Positions 29,501 through 35,371 of a stretch of 64,000 nucleotides of DNA are shown here, in pieces. Under the pieces are notes generated by a model. That model had not been told where the DNA came from. It saw nothing but the letters and a program-made list of their open reading frames with translations, and searched no databases. The DNA is from Paenibacillus thalictri (GTDB lineage: Bacteria; Bacillota; Bacilli; Paenibacillales; NBRC-103111): contig NZ_SIRE01000014.1 in assembly GCF_004307995.1 (NCBI RefSeq), positions 62,001-126,000 on the forward strand. The letters run 5' to 3'. Within the stretch, counting starts at the first letter, position 1. Every line of letters starts with the position of its first letter. The position numbers and the translations under genes are program-made.

Positions 29501-29666
29501 TTTCCCGGACGGCACCTTCAAGCCGGACAGCCCAATTACGCGGGCGGAGGCCGTTGTGCTGATCAACCGCATTACCGGCATGGAGAAGCAGGATGCTCCG
29601 GCGAAGTTTACCGATCTGCCGCCTTCTCACTGGGCTTATCAGGACATCATGGCTGCGGCGAAGTAA
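20544..29666 (+). CDS. giant GLUG-repeat SLH-anchored surface protein
   Basis: 3040 residues. The signal peptide (MALKQKSIYAIVFAGICIAL... with ANA-S cleavage) is followed by about 60 GLUG-type motifs of the form GG[ILF][AVI]G, typical of right-handed beta-helix adhesin-like proteins. They fall into three blocks, each opened by a similar WxPIG/PFG entry segment, at about residues 50, 1399 and 2187. Two chitobiase/beta-hexosaminidase C-terminal-type modules follow (YTLDGSQPD about 2692; YYTTDGSTPT about 2805) around a glycine-rich linker (GGGGGGGGAYQPP). The C-terminus has three SLH modules and a half module ending HWAYQDIMAAAK. Such proteins are usually envelope-anchored adhesins or matrix components; no catalytic residues are apparent. 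The weak AGGCGGTG site precedes the ATG. Confidence 0.9.
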   Translation: MALKQKSIYAIVFAGICIALLAGLTAYQANASTGRWTDGSNPDTSWFDVDPTFGTFTINTPAKLAGVAKLVNDGVNRNGVPVNGLSGKRLEVNQDLDLSAYYWMPIGTDANPFKGTLITADGLIKEIRGMKVADDLAYGGLIGYMDGATVGGFKFTSTGNINMPSVTRDVYVGAAVGKMVNNSYLYDITNDMTVTVNSGSQVAHAGGIIGQSEGNISNLVNNGAVTVSGGTVYAGGVTGSVYGSGLNAVKLWNYKALNATGQPGKDVYAGGIAGYSPVSIKMSDYNTAISNSGNVTVSGGANLYAGGILGKASGLAVFSPSTTNSGAVTVTAASATSSYAGALAGSLGTTQAADLVFANTGIVTNNGGSNAYTGGLAGYAEGALTYVQNYTNSIAITVTGKDHLYTGGLVGYASGNLIFKGATKNTAVIQVSGGGQPNQPDEAYTGGLVGYGAARVLFDNTAAAAFQNSGALTVTGGTGLYTGGIVGNGAYARTSGDPSDNVTSIADIRVTGVKKLYTGGFIGIVPQESVDKAIAGATFANDITVTAMASGPDNTVSTGGIVGYYVNGSGNGSISGATWKRTQTGVDGNNDPTYSGGTLKSTGGGAYTYTGGIAGYVKGGQISGAAAGNTAVSYATITADGFIGGIAGYLNGTINTATVKYLDATVQTADGYAGGIAGTAQGAISGATVGDAAAAGSDSVKLAAPAGIDRLTAGGLVGQSEGPLTATGSLVTRIALLNEAGKSGYNLGGMAGILAAGAQIGAAGSPVEVKQLNMTANAVDSNVGGAIGINRSEAITRLQIENVAIQVPVSGSRIGGAIGLQEAVMIVPSSGFAITAQDISIVSPGSNNQIGGIAGKNTGVTNMVKTQNHLLEVSGDNVQLGGIAGRSEAPDNSASLAGIAGAWVRAGEQLLLKATGANAMVGGIAGSARNTEIKDPVIDAELPDTATISVTGANAKAGGIAGNIENSKIVGDAVKVNVDNLFITSAVSATAPYIGGIAGYNDKTRVEKMASGNVNLIVASPNAVVGGMTGYNLSGDTAAVIVNNHTDALSIKVNPTATPSTVGGIVGVNDRRVTDPSVNPGTAVSTIQNSRIVGTIQVTADAAITGGMVGENRSLIANNSISDKISVISRGKSAIVGGLAGVNTELGTLYYTYSNANLTVEGENTLLGGLVGENRGQVIASYVDIDISGSANGTDGNPVYLGGVIGRNSGTIDKSYSVSKVTAKGSYTMVGGLVGEHAAGSITNSYAAKEVIASSDHSFAGGLLGRIVGGTVTTAYSAGKVTASGEGSLAGGFAGHYDNTSKELLFKTYYVKDVDNNINEDLPDFAEGTMLWLNVQARLSTILAETLRNRDNFPSLSGWDFVATWRYGSLDAVYKYPELIRVANSGGETGNGDDVNANINWYMRDPNAFSFELKTEAELAGLAAIVNGSLPGVTKFSFEGKTIKVANPIHIQSKQWTPIGIGEDSPFEGSFNGNNQLIDGLTLTPVVSYSGLFGVIGQQGKVENIRIEPLAVAGQQFTGVLAGVNKGAVANINIKLLNGAKVSGGTVGSVLGKNTGTVSALAITLEGGSRIEATGANAVAGGLIGDNAFALNPGWFTFQPTDASIGSAATHATVGGLIGRQTGDVSGMNINIATNYRISTTGANNILGGLIGQHVSGKADRITVTFTDSTLQALGAGSTLGGIIGQSDSGSTISNATLKAAQSGQHMTVNGIVGGIVGTKEGRGTNAFDLEAVKVDNVTMATLDGSAQAVLGGIAGKLSNTALKQAEVSGALQAAGEQVIAGGIAGQADNSILYMVKVTSDIEATAKTGVSSIGGVAGIISSSNVNLAFDFGKLAPFYRGIYNASVTNKTIKATGSDSAADMYVGGIAGKNTAASIYHAESLPAISVSGGKTVVVGGIAGYSSGVIVSSAAHSGITADTSRMYHVGGAVGQAGGGEIHYVTVTSTDGGKIAVSSTVTKPGMTPAAYVGGFAGTADNTLFADSFTGLPVQVVSDNQDDTLYAGGFAGLLGDADPSGSGSIQRAYATGNVEVQGITGAYAGGFAGSADRYAITEAYTTGNVANTGFDTRTGGFAGVVERSASVKKAYAVQEKVTTTGINHATRSYTGGFAGYNDGTIENAFAGTPAVSMNVTGANAFNGAFVGYNFRNGKVTSSSYLGTLDPIGRNLGSGQPASAASDVSASYGFGGWSFDVDASYLSVYDASDIAIQNAKQFTGVVTLYNDPSIDFYKLFNRTAAAKPDLSRFSLGTDVDMSGVAWIPFGSFRGEFDGKGKTIKALKGSAPTASAYGFAAENYGKIANIAFVDADIAAGANTGIVAGINHTGATISGITLNGGKVQGADYTGGAIGLNSGTADGIAVNAAVSSPSGTIGGIAGANEGKISKSYSRGTVRNTNAAGAAVTAGGITGENTAAGEIAESFSFANIAIGADQANVGGIAGVNSGKIGNTYFSGRLSAEGTTKVRAGGIAGYAAAGTIGDALNVGEVTASSGGKIVKGQTFFGGIAGQKEDAAMIAGTAFNKQMLKADTAYYNAAGKRIAGTEGEAAALMAKDMVKATPPIALNGSLWQSTQGYYPQLAAFSGKTASKLSAAAVVFGDKDSIYSVKADFTLTGNGELVWSAATDTAAIESGTAGSYKGTLKTAGSADLTAAVGGDTRTLTVNAPAPAFSETAQKPRIVSGDNPFSGRTSVVLATDEAGGKIVYTLDGSQPDAWSTVYAGPIAISGPTTIKAMTMAEDKENSEVLPTTWMLRTYDSPGGGGGGGGAYQPPVTEPAITANIGSKTVATDNQTTVSVAHNSKLTLTAPEGQTIYYTTDGSTPTKDSPRYTGEILITGNMTIKMITDKNDQVVVINYRVENAKYNLKDDAKETKYISGYENNEFKPDNALSRYEIAYMLNPLLNKEDVTVGNVLKGVDSDKENLVAFFTSAGIIEGYPDNTFGGDKGLTRAEFVVVMSRVLKLDISEAGEPLLSDIQGHWSEKYINAFTKAGYVQGFPDGTFKPDSPITRAEAVVLINRITGMEKQDAPAKFTDLPPSHWAYQDIMAAAK

Positions 29667-29697
29667 GCGGGTGCGTCCCGGAAAGGCGGTAAGCGCG

Positions 29698-30408
29698 TTG
29701 ATTAGAAAACTTATGAGATTATGGATGGTTCTTATCTTATTAACCGGGACAAGCTTGTTGGCCCATGCTCTAGCGAATGCCGCCGGCGCGGATGCCGATA
29801 AAGCCGTCTACAATGCAGAGGAAACGTATGAGCGCACGGAGGGCGCGGTGTTCTATATCCGCGCCTTGAACGGCGACGATACATTAAAAGCGGCGGGGAC
29901 CGGGGTCATGATATCCCCGGACGGCATCGCGGCGACGGCTTTCCATGTCATTGCGGACGCCGAGCGGATTGAAGCCGTTTTTAATGATGGACGTATAGTT
30001 TCACGGGTTGAGGTGCTGGGCAGCGATGAGCTGACGGATGCGGCGGTTTTGAAGTTTCCCGCCTCGAATACGCGGGAAGATGAAGCGGCGGTTTCTTACG
30101 CAAATGTGATTTCACTTAGAGAAACAGCGGTAAAACACGGAGAAAAAGTATTTGCCATCGGATATCCGATGAAAGATACGCCAATCATTACAGAAGGCAT
30201 CGTCAATACCCCAAAGGCTGAAATTAACGGGAGGGAGCGTATTCTGACCTCGGCCCAGATTGTCAGCGGCATGTCCGGAGGACCGGTTATCGACCGGTAC
30301 GGGCGTCTGGCCGGAATCGTGTCGGGGTCCATGCGGACGATGAACAACGTCCATCTCGTCATTCCGCTCGATCAGCTGCGAAGCTTGCTGCCGGAATCCG
30401 TGAAATAA
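29698..30408 (+). CDS. exported trypsin-like serine protease
   Basis: 236 residues from a TTG at 29698 with AAAGGCGG 8 bases upstream; a longer in-frame start overlaps the SLH gene and has no site. The N-terminal helix (LMRLWMVLILLTGTSLLAHALANA) is a signal peptide or anchor. The chymotrypsin-fold catalytic triad is complete: His83 (ATAFHVIADA), Asp114 (ELTDAAVLKF) and Ser193 (SGMSGGPV). There is no PDZ domain, so it is a minimal HtrA/trypsin-like protease rather than full DegP. It starts 31 bases after the giant GLUG gene and precedes a terminator, so it is probably the last gene of the surface operon. Processing or quality control of the giant proteins outside the membrane is a reasonable inference. 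Confidence 0.88.
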   Translation: MIRKLMRLWMVLILLTGTSLLAHALANAAGADADKAVYNAEETYERTEGAVFYIRALNGDDTLKAAGTGVMISPDGIAATAFHVIADAERIEAVFNDGRIVSRVEVLGSDELTDAAVLKFPASNTREDEAAVSYANVISLRETAVKHGEKVFAIGYPMKDTPIITEGIVNTPKAEINGRERILTSAQIVSGMSGGPVIDRYGRLAGIVSGSMRTMNNVHLVIPLDQLRSLLPESVK

Positions 30409-30435
30409 CGGATAAAACAAAACAAACCGCATACC

Positions 30436-30485
30436 AACCCGCTTACCCGCCGGCTTGCCGGAAGGAGTCAGCGGGTTATTTTTTT
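30436..30485 (+). terminator. terminator of the surface operon
   Basis: AACCCGCT (30436-30443) pairs with AGCGGGTT (30470-30477) around an inner CCGGC/GCCGG stem, followed by a T run at 30479-30485. Confidence 0.85.
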
Positions 30486-30613
30486 GCAAGCTTCTTGATT
30501 CCCGGCGGGTGCCTAGGGCAAACGGGCGGATCTATACATAAAATATCGTGTTTACGTATGATCACCTCCAAAAATGATCCGCACATACATTTGAACCGGT
30601 AGGAAGTGAACTG

Positions 30614-31408
30614 ATGAAGAAGCGATCCATCGCGGCTATCTCCAGCAACATTCGATATAGACGCTTCATTGTAAGTAAAATGCTGAAAACAAAAGTGCTG
30701 TTGGCAAGCAGCGAAACGCGGGGCGTCATACCCGAGACGCAAAGATTAAGCCGCGAAAGCCTGAGGTCGATGCTTGGTTCGATGAGAATGGTGTACGTCA
30801 AGCCGGATATCGGGACTTACGGCAATGGCGTTATTCGGGTGGAGTGGACCGACGATAAGGATAAGCCGTATCGGTTCCAGAAGGGCGTTAACGTGAGAAG
30901 TTTTGCGGCTTTTGATTCGATGTACGATTCATTGCAGCGTTTTACAAGCAGAAGGAAATATCTAGTACAAAAAGGGATCCACCTGCTGAAGCACAGAAAC
31001 CGGCGGTTCGATCTTCGCATCATGGTTCAGCAAACGCCCAAAAAGCGCTGGGAGACAACCGGCATCATCGGCAGGGTGGCTGCGCCGCGCAAAATTGTAA
31101 CAAATTTCCATAACGGCGGCACGCTGACCCCGGTGGAGAAGCTGCTCAAACCGTATTTAACTGCGGCGGAAAGCCAGAGGTACATCGGAAGCCTGCGGTC
31201 GCTTGGCGTGAAGCTGGCCAGCCAACTTCACGGCACCTATAGAGGCATTAAAGAAATCGGAGCCGATGTGGGGCTGGATAAAGATTTGAAGCCTTGGGTG
31301 CTTGAAGTGAACACTTGTCCGGATCCGTTTATATTCCGCAAACTGAAGGATAAAAGGATCTTCGGCAAAGTCATGAGATATGCCCGGGCATACGGGAAAT
31401 ATAAATAA
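30614..31408 (+). CDS. YheC/YheD-family ATP-grasp protein (spore-coat associated)
   Basis: 264 residues. The sequence has the family's ATP-grasp features: VYVKPDIGTYGNGVIRVEW (a lysine and glycine loop for nucleotide binding), FDLRIMVQ, and the C-terminal metal/nucleotide motif LEVNTCPDPF. YheC and YheD of Bacillus subtilis are endospore coat-associated proteins of unknown reaction. The ATG follows AGGAAGTG by 5 bases. A CATACATT at 30584-30591 resembles a SigE -10 element, but no convincing -35 was found. Single gene between two terminators. It is shorter than the usual 350-450 residues, apparently lacking the N-terminal extension seen in YheC. Confidence 0.85.
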   Translation: MKKRSIAAISSNIRYRRFIVSKMLKTKVLLASSETRGVIPETQRLSRESLRSMLGSMRMVYVKPDIGTYGNGVIRVEWTDDKDKPYRFQKGVNVRSFAAFDSMYDSLQRFTSRRKYLVQKGIHLLKHRNRRFDLRIMVQQTPKKRWETTGIIGRVAAPRKIVTNFHNGGTLTPVEKLLKPYLTAAESQRYIGSLRSLGVKLASQLHGTYRGIKEIGADVGLDKDLKPWVLEVNTCPDPFIFRKLKDKRIFGKVMRYARAYGKYK

Positions 31409-31412
31409 AAAT

Positions 31413-31460
31413 AGCCGGATATCTGCGTAGGCAATAGGCAGGTCATCCGGCTTTCTTTTT
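31413..31460. terminator. terminator between convergent genes
   Basis: AGCCGGAT (31413-31420) pairs with ATCCGGCT (31445-31452), with TTTCTTTTT on the plus side and A-rich sequence on the other, so it may serve both the YheC-like gene and the convergent kinase gene. Confidence 0.75.
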
Positions 31461-31514
31461 ATCCAGCATGGCGTGGCTTAAATAGGAAGCCGCCGCTTCT
31501 AGCGCAAGCAGTGT

Positions 31515-32999
31515 CTATGCCGAGGATTGGGGTAATGCCGGCGTCTCTGCTTCGCCTTTTGGCAGGATGATTGTAAACACGGTGCCGATACCGGGTGCGC
31601 TGTCCACCGCAATCGTGCCTTGATGTGCTTCCACCAGCTGCTTAACGATGGAAAGTCCGAGTCCGGTTTCGCTTTTGTTTTTGTTGCGGGAAGGATCTGC
31701 TTTGTAGAAGCGTTCCCAGATCAGCTGCTGTTCTTCTTTGCTGATCCCTTTGCCCGTATCGGAAATCTCGATGCAGGTGGACCGCTCGGTTTCCGCGGCT
31801 TTTAGCTTGATCGTTCCGTAATCGGTAAATTGAATGCTGTTTTTGACCAGATTGATCAGGATCTGGGTCAGCCTGTCGTAATCCCCGTAGATCAGCACCT
31901 GCGGTTCGCATTCGATCACGATGTGCAGCTTTTTCTCTTCAATCAGCACCTCAAGCGATTCGGCGACTATCTCCATTAATTCCTTCAGGGAATATTGCTG
32001 CTTGTTTAGCGAAATCATGCCGCTTTCGATTTTTTCCACATCCAGCAGCTCATTGATGAGCCGGATCAGCCGGAACGTTTCTTTTTCGATAATCGTGTAA
32101 TATTTATACCGCTCTTCCGGCTGCGTGACGAAGTTGTTTTTCAAGCCTTCGATAATGCCGCGTATGGACGTGAGTGGTGTGCGCAGCTCGTGTGTCGCAT
32201 CCATAATGAAGTGGCGGCGTCTTGCGTCGTACTGCTGAAGCTTATGTGAAGCTTCTTCAAGCCGGTCGGCCATCGTATTAAAATCGTTCGAGAGATCGCC
32301 CAGTTCGTCGGAGCGGCGGACCGGGGAACGCGCCGACAAATTGCCTTGGGCGATTTGCCGGGTAGCCTGCTGAATGGAGCGGATGCTGCGGCTTAAGCTG
32401 CGGGAAAACATAATGCTGACGATAACGGCAAGCAGTCCGACAATACCCGCTGTATAAAGCAGCGGTTCTTTCAGCAGGGGCCATATGCTGGCGAGTCCGC
32501 GGTGGGAGGTCAGGACAAACAAATAAATTTCCCGTCCCGCTTTGAGCTTGATTTGCCTGGGCACTACGATGATCTGCTCATTGTTGGTACTTTTCGCTAT
32601 AAAGCTCTGATTGTCTTTCATTGTGAAAATATGGCTGCGAAGCTGATCCAGAAATGCTTTGGTACGGAAAGCGAAGTCCATTTTCGAATCGCGGTACAGC
32701 AGTTCGCCGGACTTGTCCAGCATAATAAATGAAATTTTCCGCTCCGCCAGCAGCGTGCGATAGGCATTAACAGCGAGATCCGGTTCTTCGGTTTCCCGCT
32801 GCATCAGTTTGGCAACCGCGCGGCCGGCGCTGACCAATTCCTCCGTCTCCGATTTGTATACCTGTTTCTGGAAATAGTAGACAAACCCTCCGCTCAACAA
32901 AGCGAGAATCAGGACGGCGATCAACAGATGGCTTAATACTTGTCTTTGAAAAAAAGTGAACCGGTATCGGATTCGCAGCTTCTTCACGTTACGCCTCAT
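31515..32999 (-). CDS. sensor histidine kinase (OmpR-partner class)
   Basis: 494 residues. Two membrane helices (about 22-43 and 181-199) flank an extracellular sensor of some 135 residues. A HAMP linker (about 200-252), HisKA with phospho-acceptor His270 in DATHELRTPL and an HATPase (NLVKNSIQFT, DTGKGIS, TGLGLSIVKQL) follow. It autophosphorylates and hands phosphate to the regulator encoded just upstream; the start overlaps that gene's stop by four bases (ATGA), a sign of translational coupling. The sensed signal cannot be told from sequence. The closest known architecture is the PhoR/ResE/BaeS-like group. Confidence 0.92.
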   Translation of the reverse strand: MRRNVKKLRIRYRFTFFQRQVLSHLLIAVLILALLSGGFVYYFQKQVYKSETEELVSAGRAVAKLMQRETEEPDLAVNAYRTLLAERKISFIMLDKSGELLYRDSKMDFAFRTKAFLDQLRSHIFTMKDNQSFIAKSTNNEQIIVVPRQIKLKAGREIYLFVLTSHRGLASIWPLLKEPLLYTAGIVGLLAVIVSIMFSRSLSRSIRSIQQATRQIAQGNLSARSPVRRSDELGDLSNDFNTMADRLEEASHKLQQYDARRRHFIMDATHELRTPLTSIRGIIEGLKNNFVTQPEERYKYYTIIEKETFRLIRLINELLDVEKIESGMISLNKQQYSLKELMEIVAESLEVLIEEKKLHIVIECEPQVLIYGDYDRLTQILINLVKNSIQFTDYGTIKLKAAETERSTCIEISDTGKGISKEEQQLIWERFYKADPSRNKNKSETGLGLSIVKQLVEAHQGTIAVDSAPGIGTVFTIILPKGEAETPALPQSSA

Positions 33000-33712
33000 T
33001 CCTCCAGCTTGTACCCTACGCCCCAGACGGTAACAATCAGTTGGCGCTCGGGGCGCGACACTTTGTTGCGCAGCCGTTTGATATGCACGTCAACCGTGCG
33101 TTCTTCGCCGAAATAGTCGTAACCCCAGACGCTTTCGAGCAGCTGCTCGCGGGTAAATACTTTTTTCGGATGCTTGACGAACAAGCGAAACAACTCGAAT
33201 TCCTTGGGGGTCAAGCTGCTGACAGGCTGGCCGTCGATCGTTATGCTGCGCGCGGCAATATTGATGGCAATGCGGTTGTACTGCAGCAGATCATCTTTGC
33301 TGAATTCTTCCTCTTGCACGCCGACGCCGGCAGCGGATGCAGATGCAGGATGCAAATGATAACGCCGCAGCACCGCTTTCATACGGGCGATCAGCTCCAT
33401 CGGGCTGAACGGTTTCGTAACGTAGTCGTCGGCTCCGAGTTCGAGCCCGAGAATGCGGTCGTTCTCTTGATCTTTAGCGGTCAGGAGAATGACGGGCGTT
33501 TGCTTGGTCTGGCGTACCTCGCGGCATAAGGCAATGCCGTCTTTTCCCGGGAGCATCCAATCGAGGATGATGAAATCCCAATCGGAATCGCGGATATAAT
33601 GCTGTGCGGTCAGACCGTTATGTATAAAGGTGGCGTCATACTGCTCCTTCTCGAAAAAAAGCCGCAGCATTTCGCAAACAGACGGGTCGTCTTCAACGAC
33701 AAGCAGCTTCAT
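32996..33712 (-). CDS. OmpR-family response regulator
   Basis: 238 residues. Receiver domain with VVEDD, phospho-acceptor Asp51 (IILDWMLPG), Thr in LLTAKD and KPFSP, then a C-terminal winged helix (SLTPKEFELFRLFVKH, RTVDVHIKRLRNKV, VWGVGYKLEE). A Q/S/A-rich linker of about 30 residues (ASASAAGVGVQEEE) is longer than usual. TAGGAG precedes the ATG. Its upstream side carries the 38-bp hairpin repeats and the 200-bp palindromic element, which therefore lie in its promoter or leader region. Targets unknown. Confidence 0.93.
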   Translation of the reverse strand: MKLLVVEDDPSVCEMLRLFFEKEQYDATFIHNGLTAQHYIRDSDWDFIILDWMLPGKDGIALCREVRQTKQTPVILLTAKDQENDRILGLELGADDYVTKPFSPMELIARMKAVLRRYHLHPASASAAGVGVQEEEFSKDDLLQYNRIAINIAARSITIDGQPVSSLTPKEFELFRLFVKHPKKVFTREQLLESVWGYDYFGEERTVDVHIKRLRNKVSRPERQLIVTVWGVGYKLEE

Positions 33713-33727
33713 GTTAACAACTCCTAA

Positions 33728-33834
33728 GAGCTTTCCGCAGGAAAGCTGGCTACGAAAGGACTACTGAGCTTTCCGAAGGAAAGCTAGCTTCGAAAGGATT
33801 ACTGAGCTTTCCGAAGGAAAGCTGGCTATGAAAA
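33728..33834. repeat. three 38-bp tandem repeats, each a hairpin
   Basis: Copies at 33728-33765, 33766-33803 and 33804-about 33834 (the last incomplete). Each contains a near-perfect palindrome, AGCTTTCC-G(C/A)A-GGAAAGCT, followed by a conserved GCT(G/A)GCT(A/T)(C/T)GAAA tail. They lie just upstream of the minus-strand response regulator gene. The third unit ends where a 200-bp palindromic element begins, and CTGAAAGGACTTACT beyond that element (from 34041) resembles the missing repeat tail. Confidence 0.85.
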
Positions 33835-33836
33835 CC

Positions 33837-34036
33837 ATATAAGTTGAACCAAAAACTTCCAGGAAGGGCAGGGTGCAGTGGAGGAAGGGAATTGTCTTGC
33901 CAGCGAGTTATGGCTTTGAATTCCTACGAGCCGCAGGCCCATTCCATGAAAGGAATTCAAAACAAGATGTTTGAAGAGGGCAAGATAATCCCTTTCGGAA
34001 TGGAACGGACCTCCATACGATAGGTTCAACTTATAT
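33837..34036. mobile_element. 200-bp nested palindrome, MITE-like element or structured RNA
   Basis: Perfect 14-bp terminal inverted repeats, ATATAAGTTGAACC (33837-33850) and GGTTCAACTTATAT (34023-34036), enclose further paired arms: TGGAGG/CCTCCA (33879-33884/34010-34015), AAGGGAATTGTCTTGCC against GGCAAGATAATCCCTT (33885-33901/33979-33994) and TTTGAATTCCT/AGGAATTCAAA (33915-33925/33951-33961). The whole could fold as one long hairpin. The TA-rich ends suggest a TA target duplication as in Tc1/IS630-type MITEs. A short minus-strand frame across it is only a shadow of the repeat. Confidence 0.65.
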
Positions 34037-34218
34037 AGATCTGAAAGGACTTACTTAAGCTTAAGCATATTCCGATATGCGGAGGTTGACAAGTGCGCGA
34101 AGCCCGATATTTGCATAGTTAAAAAAATCATCACTTTTCCCCGGAGAAAGGGATAAGGCTGGACGCTAAAGAATGTATAAGCAAAACCATTTCAAACCGC
34201 TGAAAGGCGTGAGGACTC

Positions 34219-35283
34219 ATGTTTCCAACAAGCATAAATGAAAATTTCAACGATGTGATGGCTTATGTCGAAAAGATCAACCGCTTAAATCACGGCACTT
34301 CCTGCGCCTTATACGTGATTCAAGGCGACCGGGTCATCGCCGAGCATTACGCGGGCCGGCATGGCACGCCAGAGGAAGCGCGCCGGACGTCGGCCGCTTC
34401 GCAATACAACGTGGCATCTGTGCGCAAAAGCTATATCGGCTTTGCCGCGGCTTGGGCGCAGCATGCCGGTGCTATCGCTTTTGACGACGAGGTGCTGCGT
34501 TACGTATCGCCGGACAAAGAGGAACGTGCGGTTTTGGACAAGGTGACCGTCCGGCACCTTCTGACGCATACGCACGGTTTGATCAGAGGTGCGGACGGCC
34601 AGCTCCAGCGCCGTTTTGCACCAGGTACCGATTGGCAATACAACAACGTGGGGATCGGCTTGCTAACCCAATTGCTCCCGGAAACATTAGGTTGCTCGAT
34701 TGCCGAGCTGTTGCGGAAGCATGTATTTGACCCGCTCGGATTTACGGAGACCGGCTGGCGAAGCGCACCATCCGAACTGCTTGTGCCGGTTATCGACAAA
34801 GGAAACAATAACGAATCCAGGTTATATCTCGACGGCTGCACAGACGGCAGCGAAGGCAATATGTTTGTATCGGCCCGCGAGCTGGCCTGGTGGGGGTATT
34901 TGCATTTGAAGTTTGGCCGAATGAAAGGCACTTCGCTGATACCGGAAGCTGTGATCCGCAGCGCGACAACCGTCCAGTCACCCGCCGGGCTGCCGGCAAA
35001 TCTTCCGCACAACGGCTGCTTATGGCTGGTCAAAAGCGGCGAATCCCCGCAATGCTTGATTGGCCCAAACGTGCCGCAGCACGCCTTCGAAATCGTCGGC
35101 TTATACGGGCCGCTGGTACTGGTTGTTCCCGAACTCGATTTGGTTGTCGTCAGAATGGCCAATACATGCGGAAACTATGAGGACGAGCATGGCTCTTACG
35201 TGCATTACCTCAAGCAATTCGCCGACCGGGCCGTCGCCGCGGCGAGAAAGCCGTACAGTGTTGCTCCCCCTAGCGGGCTTTAG
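34219..35283 (+). CDS. serine hydrolase of the beta-lactamase/penicillin-binding family
   Basis: 354 residues. The active-site SxxK is SVRK with Ser67 and Lys70, and the second motif YxN is YNN from Tyr141 (WQYNNVG). Typical class-C-like phrases are present, such as HLLTHTHGL and VFDPLGFTETGW. There is no signal peptide or membrane segment, so a cytosolic esterase or peptidase-like role is more likely than antibiotic hydrolysis, which cannot be concluded from sequence. GTGAGG lies about 6 bases before the ATG. It stands alone, divergent from the two-component pair, beyond the repeat-rich region. Confidence 0.87.
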   Translation: MFPTSINENFNDVMAYVEKINRLNHGTSCALYVIQGDRVIAEHYAGRHGTPEEARRTSAASQYNVASVRKSYIGFAAAWAQHAGAIAFDDEVLRYVSPDKEERAVLDKVTVRHLLTHTHGLIRGADGQLQRRFAPGTDWQYNNVGIGLLTQLLPETLGCSIAELLRKHVFDPLGFTETGWRSAPSELLVPVIDKGNNNESRLYLDGCTDGSEGNMFVSARELAWWGYLHLKFGRMKGTSLIPEAVIRSATTVQSPAGLPANLPHNGCLWLVKSGESPQCLIGPNVPQHAFEIVGLYGPLVLVVPELDLVVVRMANTCGNYEDEHGSYVHYLKQFADRAVAAARKPYSVAPPSGL

Positions 35284-35299
35284 TATACTTTAAGAGGCT

Positions 35300-35322
35300 G
35301 TTCAAAAAGTCAGCTTTTGAAC
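35300..35322. repeat. 8-bp inverted repeat, possible insertion-sequence end relic
   Basis: GTTCAAAA (35300-35307) and TTTTGAAC (35315-35322) form a hairpin inside GAGGCTGTTCAAAAAGTC. From memory this string resembles ends of some transposons, but no transposase remains. It could equally end transcription of the hydrolase gene. Confidence 0.35.
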
Positions 35323-35371
35323 TGGACTTTAGCCAGATACGTTCATTTTGATCGAAAAGAAGGGATCGTAT

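Noticed and set aside
30584..30591. CATACATT as a SigE -10 for the YheC-like gene
   Set aside because: No acceptable SigE -35 at the required distance, so not listed as a promoter.
33826..34029. 67-codon minus-strand frame over the 200-bp palindrome
   Set aside because: Explained by the repeat element itself; no ribosome-binding site and no recognisable product.
34086..34113. TTGACA with TATTTG 16 bases later upstream of the serine hydrolase gene
   Set aside because: The -10 matches only three or four positions; kept as too weak to annotate.
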